A DNA stretch of 64,000 bases from contig NC_088926.1 of NCBI RefSeq assembly GCF_038396675.1, forward strand, positions 8,712,001-8,776,000. The letters run 5' to 3'. This stretch comes from Hydra vulgaris. Its lineage: Eukaryota; Cnidaria; Hydrozoa; Anthoathecata; Hydridae. The notes beneath the pieces were generated by a model. It had not been told where the DNA came from, made no database searches, and was given only the letters and a program-made list of their open reading frames with translations. The translations under genes and the position numbers were made by a program. This document shows, piece by piece, positions 1 through 14,548 of the stretch (position 1 is its first letter; the number at the start of each line of letters is the position of its first letter).

Positions 1-631
1 TAACAAGTGTTTCAAAAATAAATTGGATGAAAAAGTAGATATCAAATAATACTATTGAGTGCAGCTTTGGCATGATCCAACTTTTTTCTACCATTTCGAT
101 TTTGCTTGTACACATGAGTAAAAAGAAACATATCTTGCCTTTTCTCTTCTGAATGTACTTTACTAACAAGTTGTTGACTGTTCTTTCTGAACAATCGTTT
201 ACAACATCAAGATTCATGATGGCTGTTTCAAGTTCTTGATAGAAATCATTTAAAATTGAATACTCTGGAGAAAGCTTCATCCATTGAACCTCAGCTTTTC
301 CATGACCAAGCATGTCAAATACAAGCCAGGACTTCTCTGTAATTAGCGGAACTAAACTGGGAGGCTCATCCTGTGAAAAGTTTAAGCTAATCTGTCTGTC
401 TTTATCCAACATCTTTTTTTCTAATGAATACTCCTCTATAGGGGCTCGTTTTAGGCCAAATAGTCTCTTAGCCATGTCGCCACGTTCTTTACATTTTTGG
501 TCTGCAATTGCTATAATGACTAAATATGGGTCAAGGTACCAAGTATGTCGTATTATGGATATATAAACAGCTTCAGTTTTAGCTTTATTCGATTCCTCAA
601 ACCTTTTCATCTGCCAGTATGCTTTCATATC

Positions 632-747
632 CTAATAGTTAAGGCTTAGATTTTTCAATGTTTAATTTAAAAATAAATAATATACCTATTTTATGTATTT
701 ATTCAAAGTTATATCTTTATTTTAAAACAATTATTGAGACTGTATAC
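632..747 (-). other. Probable 116-bp intron in the decayed ORF
   Basis: On the minus strand the donor CACAG/GTATAC (boundary at 748/747) and the acceptor TATTAG/GATATG (boundary at 632/631) remove an AT-rich segment and join two blocks in one frame. The junction residues match the order seen in the second, unspliced copy near 38400. Not verified by transcripts. Confidence 0.45.
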
Positions 748-1260
748 CTGTGTCGGTGCAGCTGAACATAGCTTCGCTCTAAGAAAGCATTCAGTGTAAA
801 AAATGGAAAGGAACTATGTCATTTCAGTAATTTCATCCCTGCTCTCTTCATTGATTTCATTGATTTTTTCCATAAGTAGAAACAGTTTTAGGTAAAATAA
901 ATTTTTAATCATGAATCTAGCATGATGATCAGCTCCAGGATTGTGAAGTTTAAATCTGTCGGTGTGTGACAGTACCATTAATGTAAGTTCAGCCTATTTT
1001 TGATAATCTCTAAAATACTTTCCATCCATAACAAATTTTTTTCCTAAGTTATAATAAGTTAAATAACTTACTACAAAATTGTAAAACCGGAAAATTATAA
1101 GTGAAGTACTTTGCTATACTATTATTCGGAAATAGAAAGGGATAATTTTATTTAATTTAATTAATTTTAAGGCTTTTATTACTCACCTTCTTAAACACTT
1201 TAGTGCTAATTCTATATCTGAAAAATTGAAAAGCACTCAGCCTTTTTTCATTAATCCAGA

Positions 1261-1324
1261 AATCAATAGGAGTTGATAATCTTTTTAAATCATGATTAAA
1301 GAAGATTATCAACTCCTATTGATT
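1261..1324. repeat. Perfect 23-bp inverted repeat, 18-bp loop
   Basis: Arms 1261-1283 and 1302-1324 are exact reverse complements. The right arm lies in readable coding sequence of the decayed ORF and the left arm looks like a local inverted copy of it. Confidence 0.8.
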
Positions 1325-2000
1325 TTTGTACCTTTAGTTCTTTAGAAACATTGGAATGATCAGTATCTAGATCATTCCAATGGTTCTTATGAACTTTAAA
1401 TAATTTATTTTTTGGTCCTGAAGTATGACTGCTTGGATAAAGCTCCCAAAAATGGGTAACATGACGCTCAAAAATATGGCGTTGACATGCAGTTAGTAAC
1501 ATAGGGCGCTGTAGGTGCACAATGATTCTGCTACAAGCTCCTTTTGCTTTACCTGCTGTATTAGCGCTAGTGGTAAAAGCAAATACACTGAACTTTATCT
1601 TCTAATCCAAAGTTAGAAATAAACTCTTTTATAACTTCTTTTTGGCGTTCTCCAGAACCTGAGTCATTTTCTGGAATTCCAAGTAACTCGGTTTATCTTT
1701 TAACCCTAGCAAGAACAGCTTACCTATCTTTTGAAAACTCTTTTCCTTCAGTAAGTTCTTTCACAATTTTTCCATTAAAATGAATTGTTATCAGAGATTT
1801 TGAAGATTTAGAAATTTTATATGTTCTCTGATTTCATTTGCACCCATTAACACAGCGTTCTCTGCTGCTGCTCTGTAATATAAAGAGTTAGAGCATACAA
1901 GCTGAGACATGCATACTCCAGAATTGACAATAATACTGCTAAAAATTGCTGTAGGCTGATTCTGAAAATTCATTAAGTTCTTTTAATACCAATAAAAGCA

Positions 2001-2809
<809 letters not shown>

Positions 2810-3563
2810 AAAAATTTTGACTTTTTACACTTTCTAGCTTTTTTAACCACAATAGCATATTTTGTATTTGAGTTCAAATCAAATAAACGATTTGATGCAT
2901 ATTTAAAGTTTGATGGAATGAAATCTCTTTTCTTCATTATACAAAAAATTACCTCCCCGAAAAACTTTTTTTTAAGAATGTAAATAATGTTCGGCTCTTA
3001 CTAAAAGACATCAACCAAGTTTACTTTCCTTATCTTTTGTATTATCAAGACTTATATTGGTAGCTCTTAGTCCTTGTTTTTCAAAATAGTAACAGATGAT
3101 TTGGTTGAAGTAAATATAATAAAAATGGCGGCTAATGAAAAACCATTAGAAATGCCAAAGACTACTAACAATGACATAAAAACGACTATTGCTAAAAAAA
3201 TTATAAAGATTTACGAAATATATTAATATAATCGTAGTTGTTATAATATAATAATCAAAATATATTGCAAATAATATGACCAAATAAATAAATACAATAT
3301 AAACAGAAAAACACTGAGAAAATCAAAACAAAACAAAAGTTACAACAAACATTTCAAATAAAACAAAAAATTACCTTTGGCAAAAAAAAAAAAAAAAAAG
3401 AAAAATACACGGTAGAATGTAATAAATGGCTAAAATGAAAATAAAAACAAATAATGAATAACTGTATAAAAAAAAATTGTATTATATAAAGAAAAAGTAA
3501 GGAAAATAAAGAAATAAAGAAAAAGTAAGGAAAGATTGCCTGAAAGTAAAAAAAAAACAATGA
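2810..3563. other. No gene recognised; A-rich tracts
   Basis: Contains a 17-bp poly-A near 3383 and low-complexity purine-rich sequence (3470-3560). Nothing coding is supported. The last bases before 3566 (TGACTAG) could act as a splice acceptor for the following element. Confidence 0.45.
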
Positions 3564-5345
3564 CTAGCATCGCTTAAAGCAGGACTTGAATGTAACCGTA
3601 AAAGGTTGAAATGCTTCGAAGTAGTTAAAAGAGAAGATAGAATTTTTTTATTAAGTTATTTTAACTCTCTAGCCAGCAAGGATGCTCAAGATTTGTATCT
3701 TGCTAGTTCAATAACTTTAAATAATGTTTCAAGAAGACGACCGCGAAATATCGATTCAAAAGGTTATAATAGAAGTTACAAATATAAACTTTTTATTACA
3801 AATCAAAAGGTATTTACGAGGAAGAGTTCCTTTGTTCATGCTTGCTTTTCTGCATTTACTTCTTTTGGGATAAAGAAAGGAAGATTGGAGACAATAAAAA
3901 TAAGTCTTTTAACCACAGGCAAGTTATAATTTTTTATTGAATACATTAATAATTATAACATCTTTATTCTTAATGCAAATTTTCAACTCTAATCATATAT
4001 ACAAATTACGTATTTTCATTATATAGGTCACTCACCTCACGATCAAAGAGAAAAACACAAAAATCATTATAAAAGTTTTACTCCAGAACTTAAAAATAAG
4101 ATATGGGATCACATTTCTTCTTTCAGAGGTCGAGAGTCCCACCATTCTCAAAATAAAACTAGGTGACTATATCTTCCTGAAGAACTAAATATTACCAAGA
4201 TGTTTAACCTGTTTAAAATCAAGTATGGAAATGATAAATTGTCATATAAATCTTATCGCAACATATTTGACACTAATTTTAATATTTCTTTTGGGTTGCC
4301 AAGAACTGACACTTGTTCTAAATGTGATGAGTTTAAAATTAAAATCGAAGCAATAAAAATTGAACTATTTTTTAATTCAGAATTCAAAAAGCTTAAACAA
4401 CAATTAGATGAGATAGAATTACAGAAAGAACAACACCACAAAGATGCAGAAACATTTTATGTTAGAAAACAAAATGCACGATTTAAAGCACAAAGGGAAC
4501 AAAGGTTTGAGTCTATTTCTTTTGACTTCCAAAGAAATCTCAATTTACTAAATCAATCAACCAATGACTTTTACTACAGAAGAAAATTGGCATTTTATTC
4601 ATTTAATATTCACGTGCTTTCAAGTAATGAAGTTTTTTTGTATTTTTATGATGAAACTATTAATAGAAAAGGGGCTTATGAGGTAACTTTAATGTTATAT
4701 GATTTTTTTATAAAACATTTAAACAAAGAAGTTCGATCTGTAGAGCTGTTTTGTGCTTCATGTGCCAGCTAAAACAAAAACTATATATTAGATCGTTTTA
4801 TGGATTTTCTTATTCATAAAAAAAAAAGGTTTGACTTTATTACAGTTATGTATCTAGAAAGTGGGCATTCTTACATGGAATGTGATAAAGATATGGGGTT
4901 AATAAATTGCAAAACACCCACATGTGTTCCATCAGATTGGATTAACACATTCAGAAATGCTCGTGAAAGACCCACTCCATTTCAAGTTGTAGAATCGATG
5001 CAAGATATGGTAAAAAATATAACTAATTTTTTAAGACGGTTTTATAAGAAAAAATGTCCAATTCCAACACGTCCCCTTCGTGAAATTTTTTAAGAGGAGA
5101 CTTAACAGGCATTATATTTTATCGTGATTCGTGGAATGGATTATTGTTAAAAACAAATTTAAGAAATAATAGTGAGATCCCGATTCTATGTTATGCAAAA
5201 CTTTGTATCTCCAAGGCAAAGTACAGAGACCTACAATTCTTAAAAAAGTTCACATCCAATACAAATTTTTATGATTCTCTGCCTTACAATCAGGAGCTTG
5301 TCGAGACATTTTCATGAAAATATTGACGCTGAAGATGATGAATAA
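3564..5345 (+). pseudogene. Decayed DUF7869-type transposon protein
   Basis: Plus-strand remains of a repetitive invertebrate/cnidarian protein family containing the RNase-H-like DUF7869 region. Readable blocks are CFEVVKREDR (3610), RRRPR (3735), GIKKGRLE (3868), an exon junction at 3918/4027, GLPRTDTCSKCDE (4293), a charged coiled stretch then FYVRKQNARF (4455), SFDFQRNLNL (4522), CASCAS (4755), YLESGHSYMECDKD (4853), GLINCKTPTCVPSDWI (4895) and KCPIPTRPLREIF (5053). Lesions are a TGA in the second exon near 4162, TAA at 4770-4772, TAA at 5091-5093, and further stops plus a frameshift before the acidic C-terminus (NIDAEDDE, 5318). Two cysteine clusters are kept. Family recognition is from memory; the decay is read directly. 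Confidence 0.6.
3919..4026 (+). other. Probable GC-AG intron, 108 bp
   Basis: Donor ACAG/GCAAGT is the textbook non-canonical GC donor and the acceptor is TATATAG/GTCACTC. Splicing gives ..LLTTGHSPHDQREK.., which continues the family pattern, whereas reading through meets TAA at once (3927-3929). Confidence 0.6.
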
Positions 5346-6086
5346 ATAGACACCTTTTTTCATTTGTAGTTTGACCTTTTTTTTTTTTTTTTTTGTTAAT
5401 GTTTCTTGAAAGATTTTTAAAAGTTAATTTGTTTTTTATTTCTCTGTATTTTAACTAAAACAATTTGTATAATAAATAATCACAAGATATTGAAATATTG
5501 ATATTAAGATAAAAATTGAGAATACACATAAATATTAACTTTTTGGTTACATTGTATTTACCCATTAATAATTAAAGCTCATTTATTATCAGGAAAGACT
5601 CCCTTCAATAAATACCTGTTTGTACATACAGTTTTGTGAAATCTGTATGGGCAAAGCTTTAAACCTTAGAATTAAAAAGAAAAATTGCATTTTGTCATCA
5701 ACAACAAAAAAGTACATTTAATTTATACTGGCCCTAAGACTGTTTTAAGGTCGATACTAGATTCCAGTGGCGAAGTCTGTTGATAAAAAAGCTCCTGCCT
5801 AATTTTGTTTATAAACTAGTATAGAAAAAATTAATAATTTAACTTTTACTTGATCTAAAAACTAAAAAAGACGTTATACAGGGGAAAAGATGGCTGAGTC
5901 CAAAAAAAACTTAACTTAAAAAAGAAAGTCTAAAATGAAAATTACTGCACTTAAATTGAAAATAAAACTTTAATTGCATACAAAAATGGTTATTTTTGCA
6001 ATATACTTTATAAATGCACACATTTTTGCTAAAAATTTAAAACTAATTTAGGTTTTAAAGTTAAATAAGGAATTATCTCAAAATGA
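5346..6086. other. No gene recognised
   Basis: AT-rich sequence with a 17-bp poly-T near 5378. No coding signature or inverted ends were found. Confidence 0.45.
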
Positions 6087-7929
<1,843 letters not shown>

Positions 7930-8600
7930 GAATAAGATTATTCAAATAGTCATATCACGATCATGCAAAAGGTGAAAAGGTGTACAGATCATGGTTTTGT
8001 TTTCCAGCTACAAACCAAAGTTATTTTTTTCTATGTAAATTTTTCTTTCCTAAAGAGAATTTATTCTCAAAAATTGGATTTTTTGACTGGATAAATGCTA
8101 CTGTTTTTTTTTCACACCATGAGAGAAGTAAAAGTCGCACTGAAGCCATTCTTGTTTTAAACGAATAAATTAAAGGCAGGGTTGACACTTCTGCTGCTCA
8201 AGAATCTAAACAGAACCCAATATATTCATTGGAAAATACTGAGGTCAATCAAAAGACAATGCTAGCAACCTGTCAGGACAATGAAAGAGATTGCAAACCG
8301 TTATTCGCGGAAAAAGTCTTCTTGCAGAACAAATTCTGTGTTTTGGTCAAATATTGAACAAATCAAATGTGTTTTCAGAGCGACTGCTTTTTTTAACATC
8401 ATAACTCGTTGAAATACGTTCTTTAGTGCATCGACTCAGTTTTTGAATATGAAAAACGTTTACCCACAACACGCTGGATACACCGGAGAGCAATTATTCT
8501 CAGCTTTGAAAAGAATGAAAAGCTATTTTTGGTCCAAAATCATAAATAAGAAGCTCAGCATCTTTTTAATTATGATTATGGAGGTCAGTATTCTTTAAAA
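7930..8600 (+). pseudogene. hAT transposase remnant (TTF-type finger and dimerisation tail)
   Basis: Codons around 7983-8170 read RSWFCFPATNQSYFFLCK, FFPKEN, GFFDWINAT and HERSKSRTEAIL. This is the order of the TTF-type zinc-finger region found in ZMYM6-like hAT transposases. A GRVDTSAAQ block follows at 8175. Further on, PTTRW (8468) resembles the xTRW motif, and GEQLFSALKRMKSYF (8487-8531) matches the C-terminal hAT dimerisation motif. The intervening catalytic core is largely missing and there are stops and frame changes, so this is an internally deleted dead copy. I found no terminal inverted repeats. Confidence 0.55.
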
Positions 8601-8983
8601 AAATGATTGAAAGGACTGAATCATAAAAAATTTTACATTTTGTATTTAAATTTTTTTTCTACTCGATTTCAGTTATATAGAGATTTAATTATTTGTTGTC
8701 ATTTGTCTAAACTCTAAGCCTAATGCTCGAAACGTCCTGATCAATATAAATTAGTTTTAAATTTAACTAGAAGAATCAAATATCTTTCAAAAAACAGCAA
8801 ATATATGCGAAATTGTTTTCCTGGGTATTTACAGCTATATTTATTTAAATAGTTTTATCACCTTTATAAGAGGTAATTGAATTATATAACACCTTCCATA
8901 AAGTTAGTTAAACAATTTCTCTAGTGGTTTTGTAATGTTATCACTAAACAAAATAATTTTGTGTTAAAAACTATTTCTTTGTG

Positions 8984-9063
8984 TTAAATTTTAAACAAAT
9001 TTATTTATTTATGATTATAAGTGAAACTATAATCATAAATAAATAAATTTGTTTAAAATTTAA
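8984..9063. repeat. Perfect 36-bp inverted repeat, 8-bp loop
   Basis: Arms 8984-9019 and 9028-9063 are exact reverse complements around GTGAAAC. It sits 54 bp upstream of the splice acceptor of the receptor exon at 9118, in the branch-point neighbourhood. Confidence 0.85.
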
Positions 9064-9117
9064 ATCATTGAATTTAAATTTTAAACAAACTTCTCCTAAA
9101 CTATAGTTTTTTTTTAG

Positions 9118-10799
9118 GGAGTGAAACTTGGAAAAAGGAACTTTTGAGGTATTCTAATGTAAATATAACGCACAATATACTTTTTTTACAGCTTAAGGAT
9201 TATCCAATTAATGCTCTTGGTAATAAAATTTTTAACGCTGAAAAAAAAAGTCAAGTAAATTGCGATAACCCTTGGTATAAAGAACTTTTGAGAAAATATG
9301 CAACAAACGACTCAGTGTGTATTCCAAACTTAGCAGCTGCTTTACCTAAAGGTTACACAAGTCAGGTGTATAGTGCTGTCTATGCTCTTGCATATGGTCT
9401 GCATAAGTACTTAAACTGCTCGTTTGAAAAATGCTACACACCTTATTATGCAATCGATTATCAGCTATTATACAACTACTCTATAAACACATCGTTTACT
9501 GTTCCCAATAGCAATTATTCAATTAAGTTTGACGAAAATGGAGAAATATTGTTTCCTGCGTATCAGTACATGTTTGTTGATCAAAAAGGCTTTATTCAAT
9601 TTGGAACCTGGGAATATAACCCAGCCAATGTTATTATAAACCAAGATATTATTGCTTGGAAGAATAGTTTAAAACCGAAATCTGTTTGTAGTTTGCCCTG
9701 CTTACCCGGGACATACAGAGTTAATTCAACATCATCAAAGTGTTGTTGGATTTGTGTACCCTGTCCACACGGATCGGTTTCACACGCAATAAACCAATAT
9801 GAATGCACTAAGTGTTCTATGGCTTCAATAGAAAATTTAAATCAAACTCAATGTATTGATTTATATGAGATCAGCCTAACTGTTTTCAGTGCTGAAGGAA
9901 CTATAATAGTTGTCGGATCATTATCAGGTGTTTTTTGTACATTATTTGTACTAATTTTTTTTTTTAAATATTGGAATAACCCAGTTATTAAAAGTTCGAA
10001 TAAGGAAATGTCCTGTATCCAGGTGTTTTCCCTTAAACTTCTATTTTGCATTTCATTTTTTTATTTTTGGAAACCCACGCCAACATTATGCATGTTTAGA
10101 ATTACGCTATTTGGCTTCTTGCTTTTTACTTTTCTTGCTTTTGTTACGGTAAAAACATATCGGTTGCTTTATGTGTTTAACTGCAAATTTACAAAAGCTT
10201 CGAAATTTTTGGATAACAAATTCCAAATAACCTTCACATTCTCACTAATTTTGATGCAATCAATTATAGTTGTAATTTTGCACGTATGCTACCCAACTAG
10301 TTTGAAGATTGTTCCGAACTATGTAAACAAGCAATTTTTCCTGATCTGTAAAGATGAAAATCCAGTTATTTGGATTTCAACAGTATTTTTTTTTTTACTA
10401 GCTGTTGTAAATGGATGCATGGCCTATCGTGCGCGTAACCTTCCGGGAAATTTTAAAGAAACTCAATCAATTTTGTATGGTATGCTTACAGTAATTATTT
10501 TGTGGGTTTCGTACATTCCCATTCATTTTAGTGTTAATCCACACAAATCTACAGTTGTGTTTTTATTTATTAACATTGTGGCATGCTATAGCATGTTATT
10601 CATTTTGTATGGCAAAAGAGTGTTTTATATCATGTTTTATCCGAGTGTAACCAGCGTTGAGTTTTTTTATGATAGTTCTGCAGAAAAGGTTATACACAAT
10701 TTTGTTGAGAGAGTTTCCCAAGCTGATGGTACTACCATAAACGTGGTGCGCAGCGTTGTTATGTATGACAAAAACGCTCTTTCAAAGACAATTTTTTAA
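9118..10799 (+). CDS. Class C GPCR gene 1, last exon (VFT end, cysteine-rich domain, 7TM)
   Basis: The acceptor TTTTTTTTAG/GGAGTGAA at 9117/9118 opens an uninterrupted 560-codon exon that starts in phase 1 with GSETW. In calcium-sensing-type receptors that block carries the acidic residue contacting the ligand amino group. The second half of the venus-flytrap lobe follows. The cysteine-rich linker (about 9687-9854) holds nine cysteines in the CaSR spacing, including a CC pair and CxxC pairs. Then come seven hydrophobic segments (about 9873-9965, 10008-10067, 10086-10154, 10224-10286, 10365-10427, 10470-10532, 10551-10619), with family motifs NNPVIK after TM1, FGFLLFTF and VKTYRLL in TM3, and RNLPGNFKETQ before TM6. 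The cytoplasmic tail is short, about 55 residues. Closest visible relative is gene 2 at 27532. The upstream ligand-binding exons are not in the window, so the gene is partial here or an orphaned exon. Confidence 0.85.
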
Positions 10800-10932
10800 A
10801 GTTGAACAGCTTATTGAAGTATAAAGTTGTTTTGTTTTTTAGTCATTAATAAGTTATTAAAATAAGTTTATTGAAATATGGATTATAATATTTTTATGGT
10901 TTGTACCAAGTACCACTAAAAAATTATTTATA

Positions 10933-10938
10933 ATAAAT
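10933..10938 (+). promoter_or_regulatory. Candidate polyadenylation signal of GPCR gene 1
   Basis: AATAAA 134 bp after the stop codon. Position is reasonable, but the hexamer is common in such AT-rich DNA. Confidence 0.3.
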
Positions 10939-11932
<994 letters not shown>

Positions 11933-12063
11933 TTGAGGGGGTCGAAAAATTATCATTATCATGACTTTTGTAATTTACAATATTTTTCTAAAAAATTTAA
12001 AATCTGTCAATAAATTTAAATTTAGTTAAAGAGAATAAAGTTGAAAATTTTACTTCATTAATG

Positions 12064-12250
12064 CCCTCACGTTTGGGCAGGAGGGGGGAAAACGTTTCAT
12101 GGCTTTTTTTGTACCCAAGCCTCCGCCATCCCAAATTTTTTCAAGACTTCTTCATTTGGCATAGGTATGAAAATACTTAGGTTTGGAAAGTGTCCTATCT
12201 GAAACATCAAAAAATCCTGCGGGCGCCCATGATTTGTAAGAAATTATAAG
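12064..12250 (-). repeat. Dispersed repeat, shared with 25546-25745
   Basis: On the minus strand it reads WAPAGFFDVSDRTLSKP and then KYFHTYAK. The reverse-complement relative on the plus strand at 25546 reads WTPAGFFDVSDRTL. Both end near a G/C-rich CCCTGCCC-like segment. Its position next to the LINE at 12480-13740 suggests it is a LINE end or an adjoining repeat, but I cannot place it exactly. Confidence 0.55.
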
Positions 12251-12479
12251 AATCAAGACAGCAAGATAAAAGGAGTGAGTTCTAAACAAATGGTGTTCGA
12301 GAAAAAAAACAGATGAACGAGAATTTTCAAGCACCAAGGAAAACAAAAGTAAAATAATGAGACTTAATTGAATGATAAGTGAAAAAAAAATGAATTTCAG
12401 TAGATGGCAAGAGACATTATAATTACTATAATGGACGCTAGCTCTTTAGAGCAGTGCCCATTATAGTATTAAAGAAAAG

Positions 12480-13740
12480 AGAAAGAGAATCAATATCGCG
12501 ATGATGTGACAATGGCTGAAGGTTAACAGCAAGAACAGGAGAGCATATCCAACTCTTTTCTAGGAAATTGTTAATCTAAATTAAAAAAAGTTAAGGGCCA
12601 AGATTAGAACCTTGAGAAACCCCTGAAGTTACAGTATACGAAGAAGAGTGCTATCCACAGCGGACAACTTTTATTCTACGGTTGGTACAGAAAGTTTCAA
12701 TAGTCTTAAATATATTACCTGATACACCGTAAGAAGATAATTTATCAAGAAGACCAACAAGTAAAACTTTATGAAAGGCTTTCGAAATGTTGAGAGCGAT
12801 AGCCTTAACCTCCCCACATCTATCTAATGCACCATAAAATCAATTACTTATTACCGATAACAAATCAGCAGCAGAACAAGAAAATCAAAATCCATATTGA
12901 TGATCAGAAAAAAAGTTATTAGATTCAAGATGAGAGATGAGAGATTAGGTGTTTTTTTAATTAAAGACCCAAAAACCGTTGTTATAATGGTAAAAAGACT
13001 AATGAGAAGGTAATTAGTCAAGTCAGATTGCTCTTCGAAATTAAAAAAAAAAAAGAAATACCAGATACCGCTTTCCATCAGGCTCAAAAATAAGACTCTG
13101 ATAAACACTTGTTAAACAGTTTTGAAAGTATAGGCAACAGCTTCGGAGAATACTTTTGCAAGACTACAACAGGTATGTTTTCCGGTCCATAGGTTTTTTA
13201 ACCAGGAAACCACTTTAGATACAGAACCTGGAGGGATACGAATTTCATGTGATGGATGAACCTGTTTTTTGGCTTTATTAGGTCGGATGTTGTTGGTGGA
13301 ATCATAAAATGAGATTAATAAAAGGTTCTTACCAAACAATCTAGCAGGTAACAAAATCTAAACCATGTAAGAGAGTAAGAATAATAGATTTATGTTTTGA
13401 TAGACACTGTTAAAGGTTTTTCTAATTTTGGAGATGCAATACGGGATTGTGTGACCTGAGTATAACGGACTTTAGCGTTATACAAAACCCTTTTATCATG
13501 ATTTCTAGCAATAGTATGTACACGTCTATTTTTTGGAGAATTGTTTTGGCTATAGATATAGAAGTATAGATCACAATTGGAATTGGCACCAGCACAATGA
13601 GATGAAAACCATTAAGATGAGTGAGGCTTGACTTGGAAGAATTGAGAGGAAATAAAAGATTCCACGCCAGTGTGAATCTAAGAAGTTACATAAGTAGGAC
13701 GAGTGTAACTTACCTTACACTTGCAACATCTTTAAAATAA
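12480..13740 (-). pseudogene. Jockey/CR1-like LINE reverse transcriptase remnant
   Basis: Reading leftward on the minus strand from about 13740, the fragments keep the order of a non-LTR retrotransposon pol. They are a basic ARNHDKRVLYNAKVRYTQV block, a GPENIPVVVLQK block, the fingers motif EQSDLTNYLLISL (a decayed NYRPISL), QYG-like text near 12900, the palm motif ALNISKAFHKVLLVGLL (consensus AFDKV; first catalytic aspartate altered), and SGVSQGSNLGPLLFLI near 12600. The YADD box is not legible. Multiple stops and frameshifts are present, so it cannot encode a working enzyme. No target-site duplication or 3' tail was defined. Confidence 0.65.
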
Positions 13741-14298
13741 AGTTATTACTTTTATAATATTAACTATATTATTGTTATAAAAATAATAATTATAATATAA
13801 TTAAATAATAATATTAGTAATAATTAAAAAGGTAACTTTTTTTAACTTTTTTTTCTTCCCTAAAAATTGTATAATTTACATTTTAAATCGACTAAAATTA
13901 ATTTATTACGCGAAGCGGCTTTGCTTTTAAAACCATTACAAAAATTAAATTAAAACATTTTTATTAAATTTTGTTGTTTTTTTATATAAATTTCAATGTT
14001 TGTAAATGTATGTATTTTAAGTCAGAATAAGGTTACTATGTATGTTTAATAACTATTTTTATTTTAAAAAATATCTATTATTGTTACAACTACAATTCCA
14101 CATTTTTTAATAAAAAATTGTATGAATATATGATATGTTTAAGATATAACATGTTGTTTATACTATTTACAATATAAAAATATATTTTGTAAAGTATCTT
14201 AGCATATATAATATATTAGGTAGTGCGGTGTTGATATAATAAGATTTACAAATATTAAATTTAATGTTTGTAATAATAATAAATAGTAATATATTGCA
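13741..14298. other. No gene recognised
   Basis: Strongly AT-rich with poly-T and ATAAT runs. Nothing specific. Confidence 0.45.
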
Positions 14299-14398
14299 AT
14301 GAAAATAGACAGAGGAAATAGAAAACCCGTGTGTATTGGGCAAAAAAATGAAAATAGACAAAGGAAATAGAAAACCCGTATGTATTGGGCAAAAAATG
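14299..14398. repeat. Two-copy tandem repeat, 48-49 bp unit
   Basis: The unit beginning ATGAAAATAGACA and ending TGTATTGGGCAAAAA occurs at 14299 and 14348, with only a few substitutions. Confidence 0.85.
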
Positions 14399-14514
14399 CA
14401 AGCTGAGATTTAATAAAAAAAATTATTTATTAATAATTCAGGAAAATTTCGGTAATTTTTATTTTTTAAGAAACTTACTTTATATTTTATTTAGAGAAAA
14501 AAAGAAAAAACGGG

Positions 14515-14548
14515 AAGAGGTGTGGGGGAGGGGGGGAGGGGAGGGGAT
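14515..14548 (+). other. G-rich tract with G-quadruplex potential
   Basis: Four G runs of 5, 6, 4 and 4 separated by single A residues (14524-14545), inside a purine-only stretch. Very unusual composition for this window. Confidence 0.6.

Larger units (their letters stand above)
1..2000 (-). pseudogene. Decayed transposon-like ORF, unnamed family, copy 1
   Basis: Read on the minus strand from about 2000 down to 1, this is a broken protein of a family I know only as an uncharacterised, repetitive invertebrate protein. Readable blocks in order are an IHFNGKIV block (about 1775), a FTTSANTAG..GAC block (about 1575), ACQRHIFERHVTHFW (about 1490-1450), a PGADHHARFM block (about 935), and RHTWYLDPY (about 555) leading to a long open C-terminal part (640-1). 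A GT-AG intron is visible at 747-632 (donor CACAG/GTATAC, acceptor TATTAG/GATATG) and joins the reading frame cleanly. At least two in-frame stops near 1740-1700 and a frameshift near 1590 disable it. The same blocks recur at 37920-39060. No function is assigned. Mobile origin is inferred from the repetition and decay. Confidence 0.6.

Noticed and set aside
312..566. Plus-strand 84-codon ORF
   Set aside because: It lies opposite the readable minus-strand coding blocks of the decayed transposon-like ORF and is a shadow frame.
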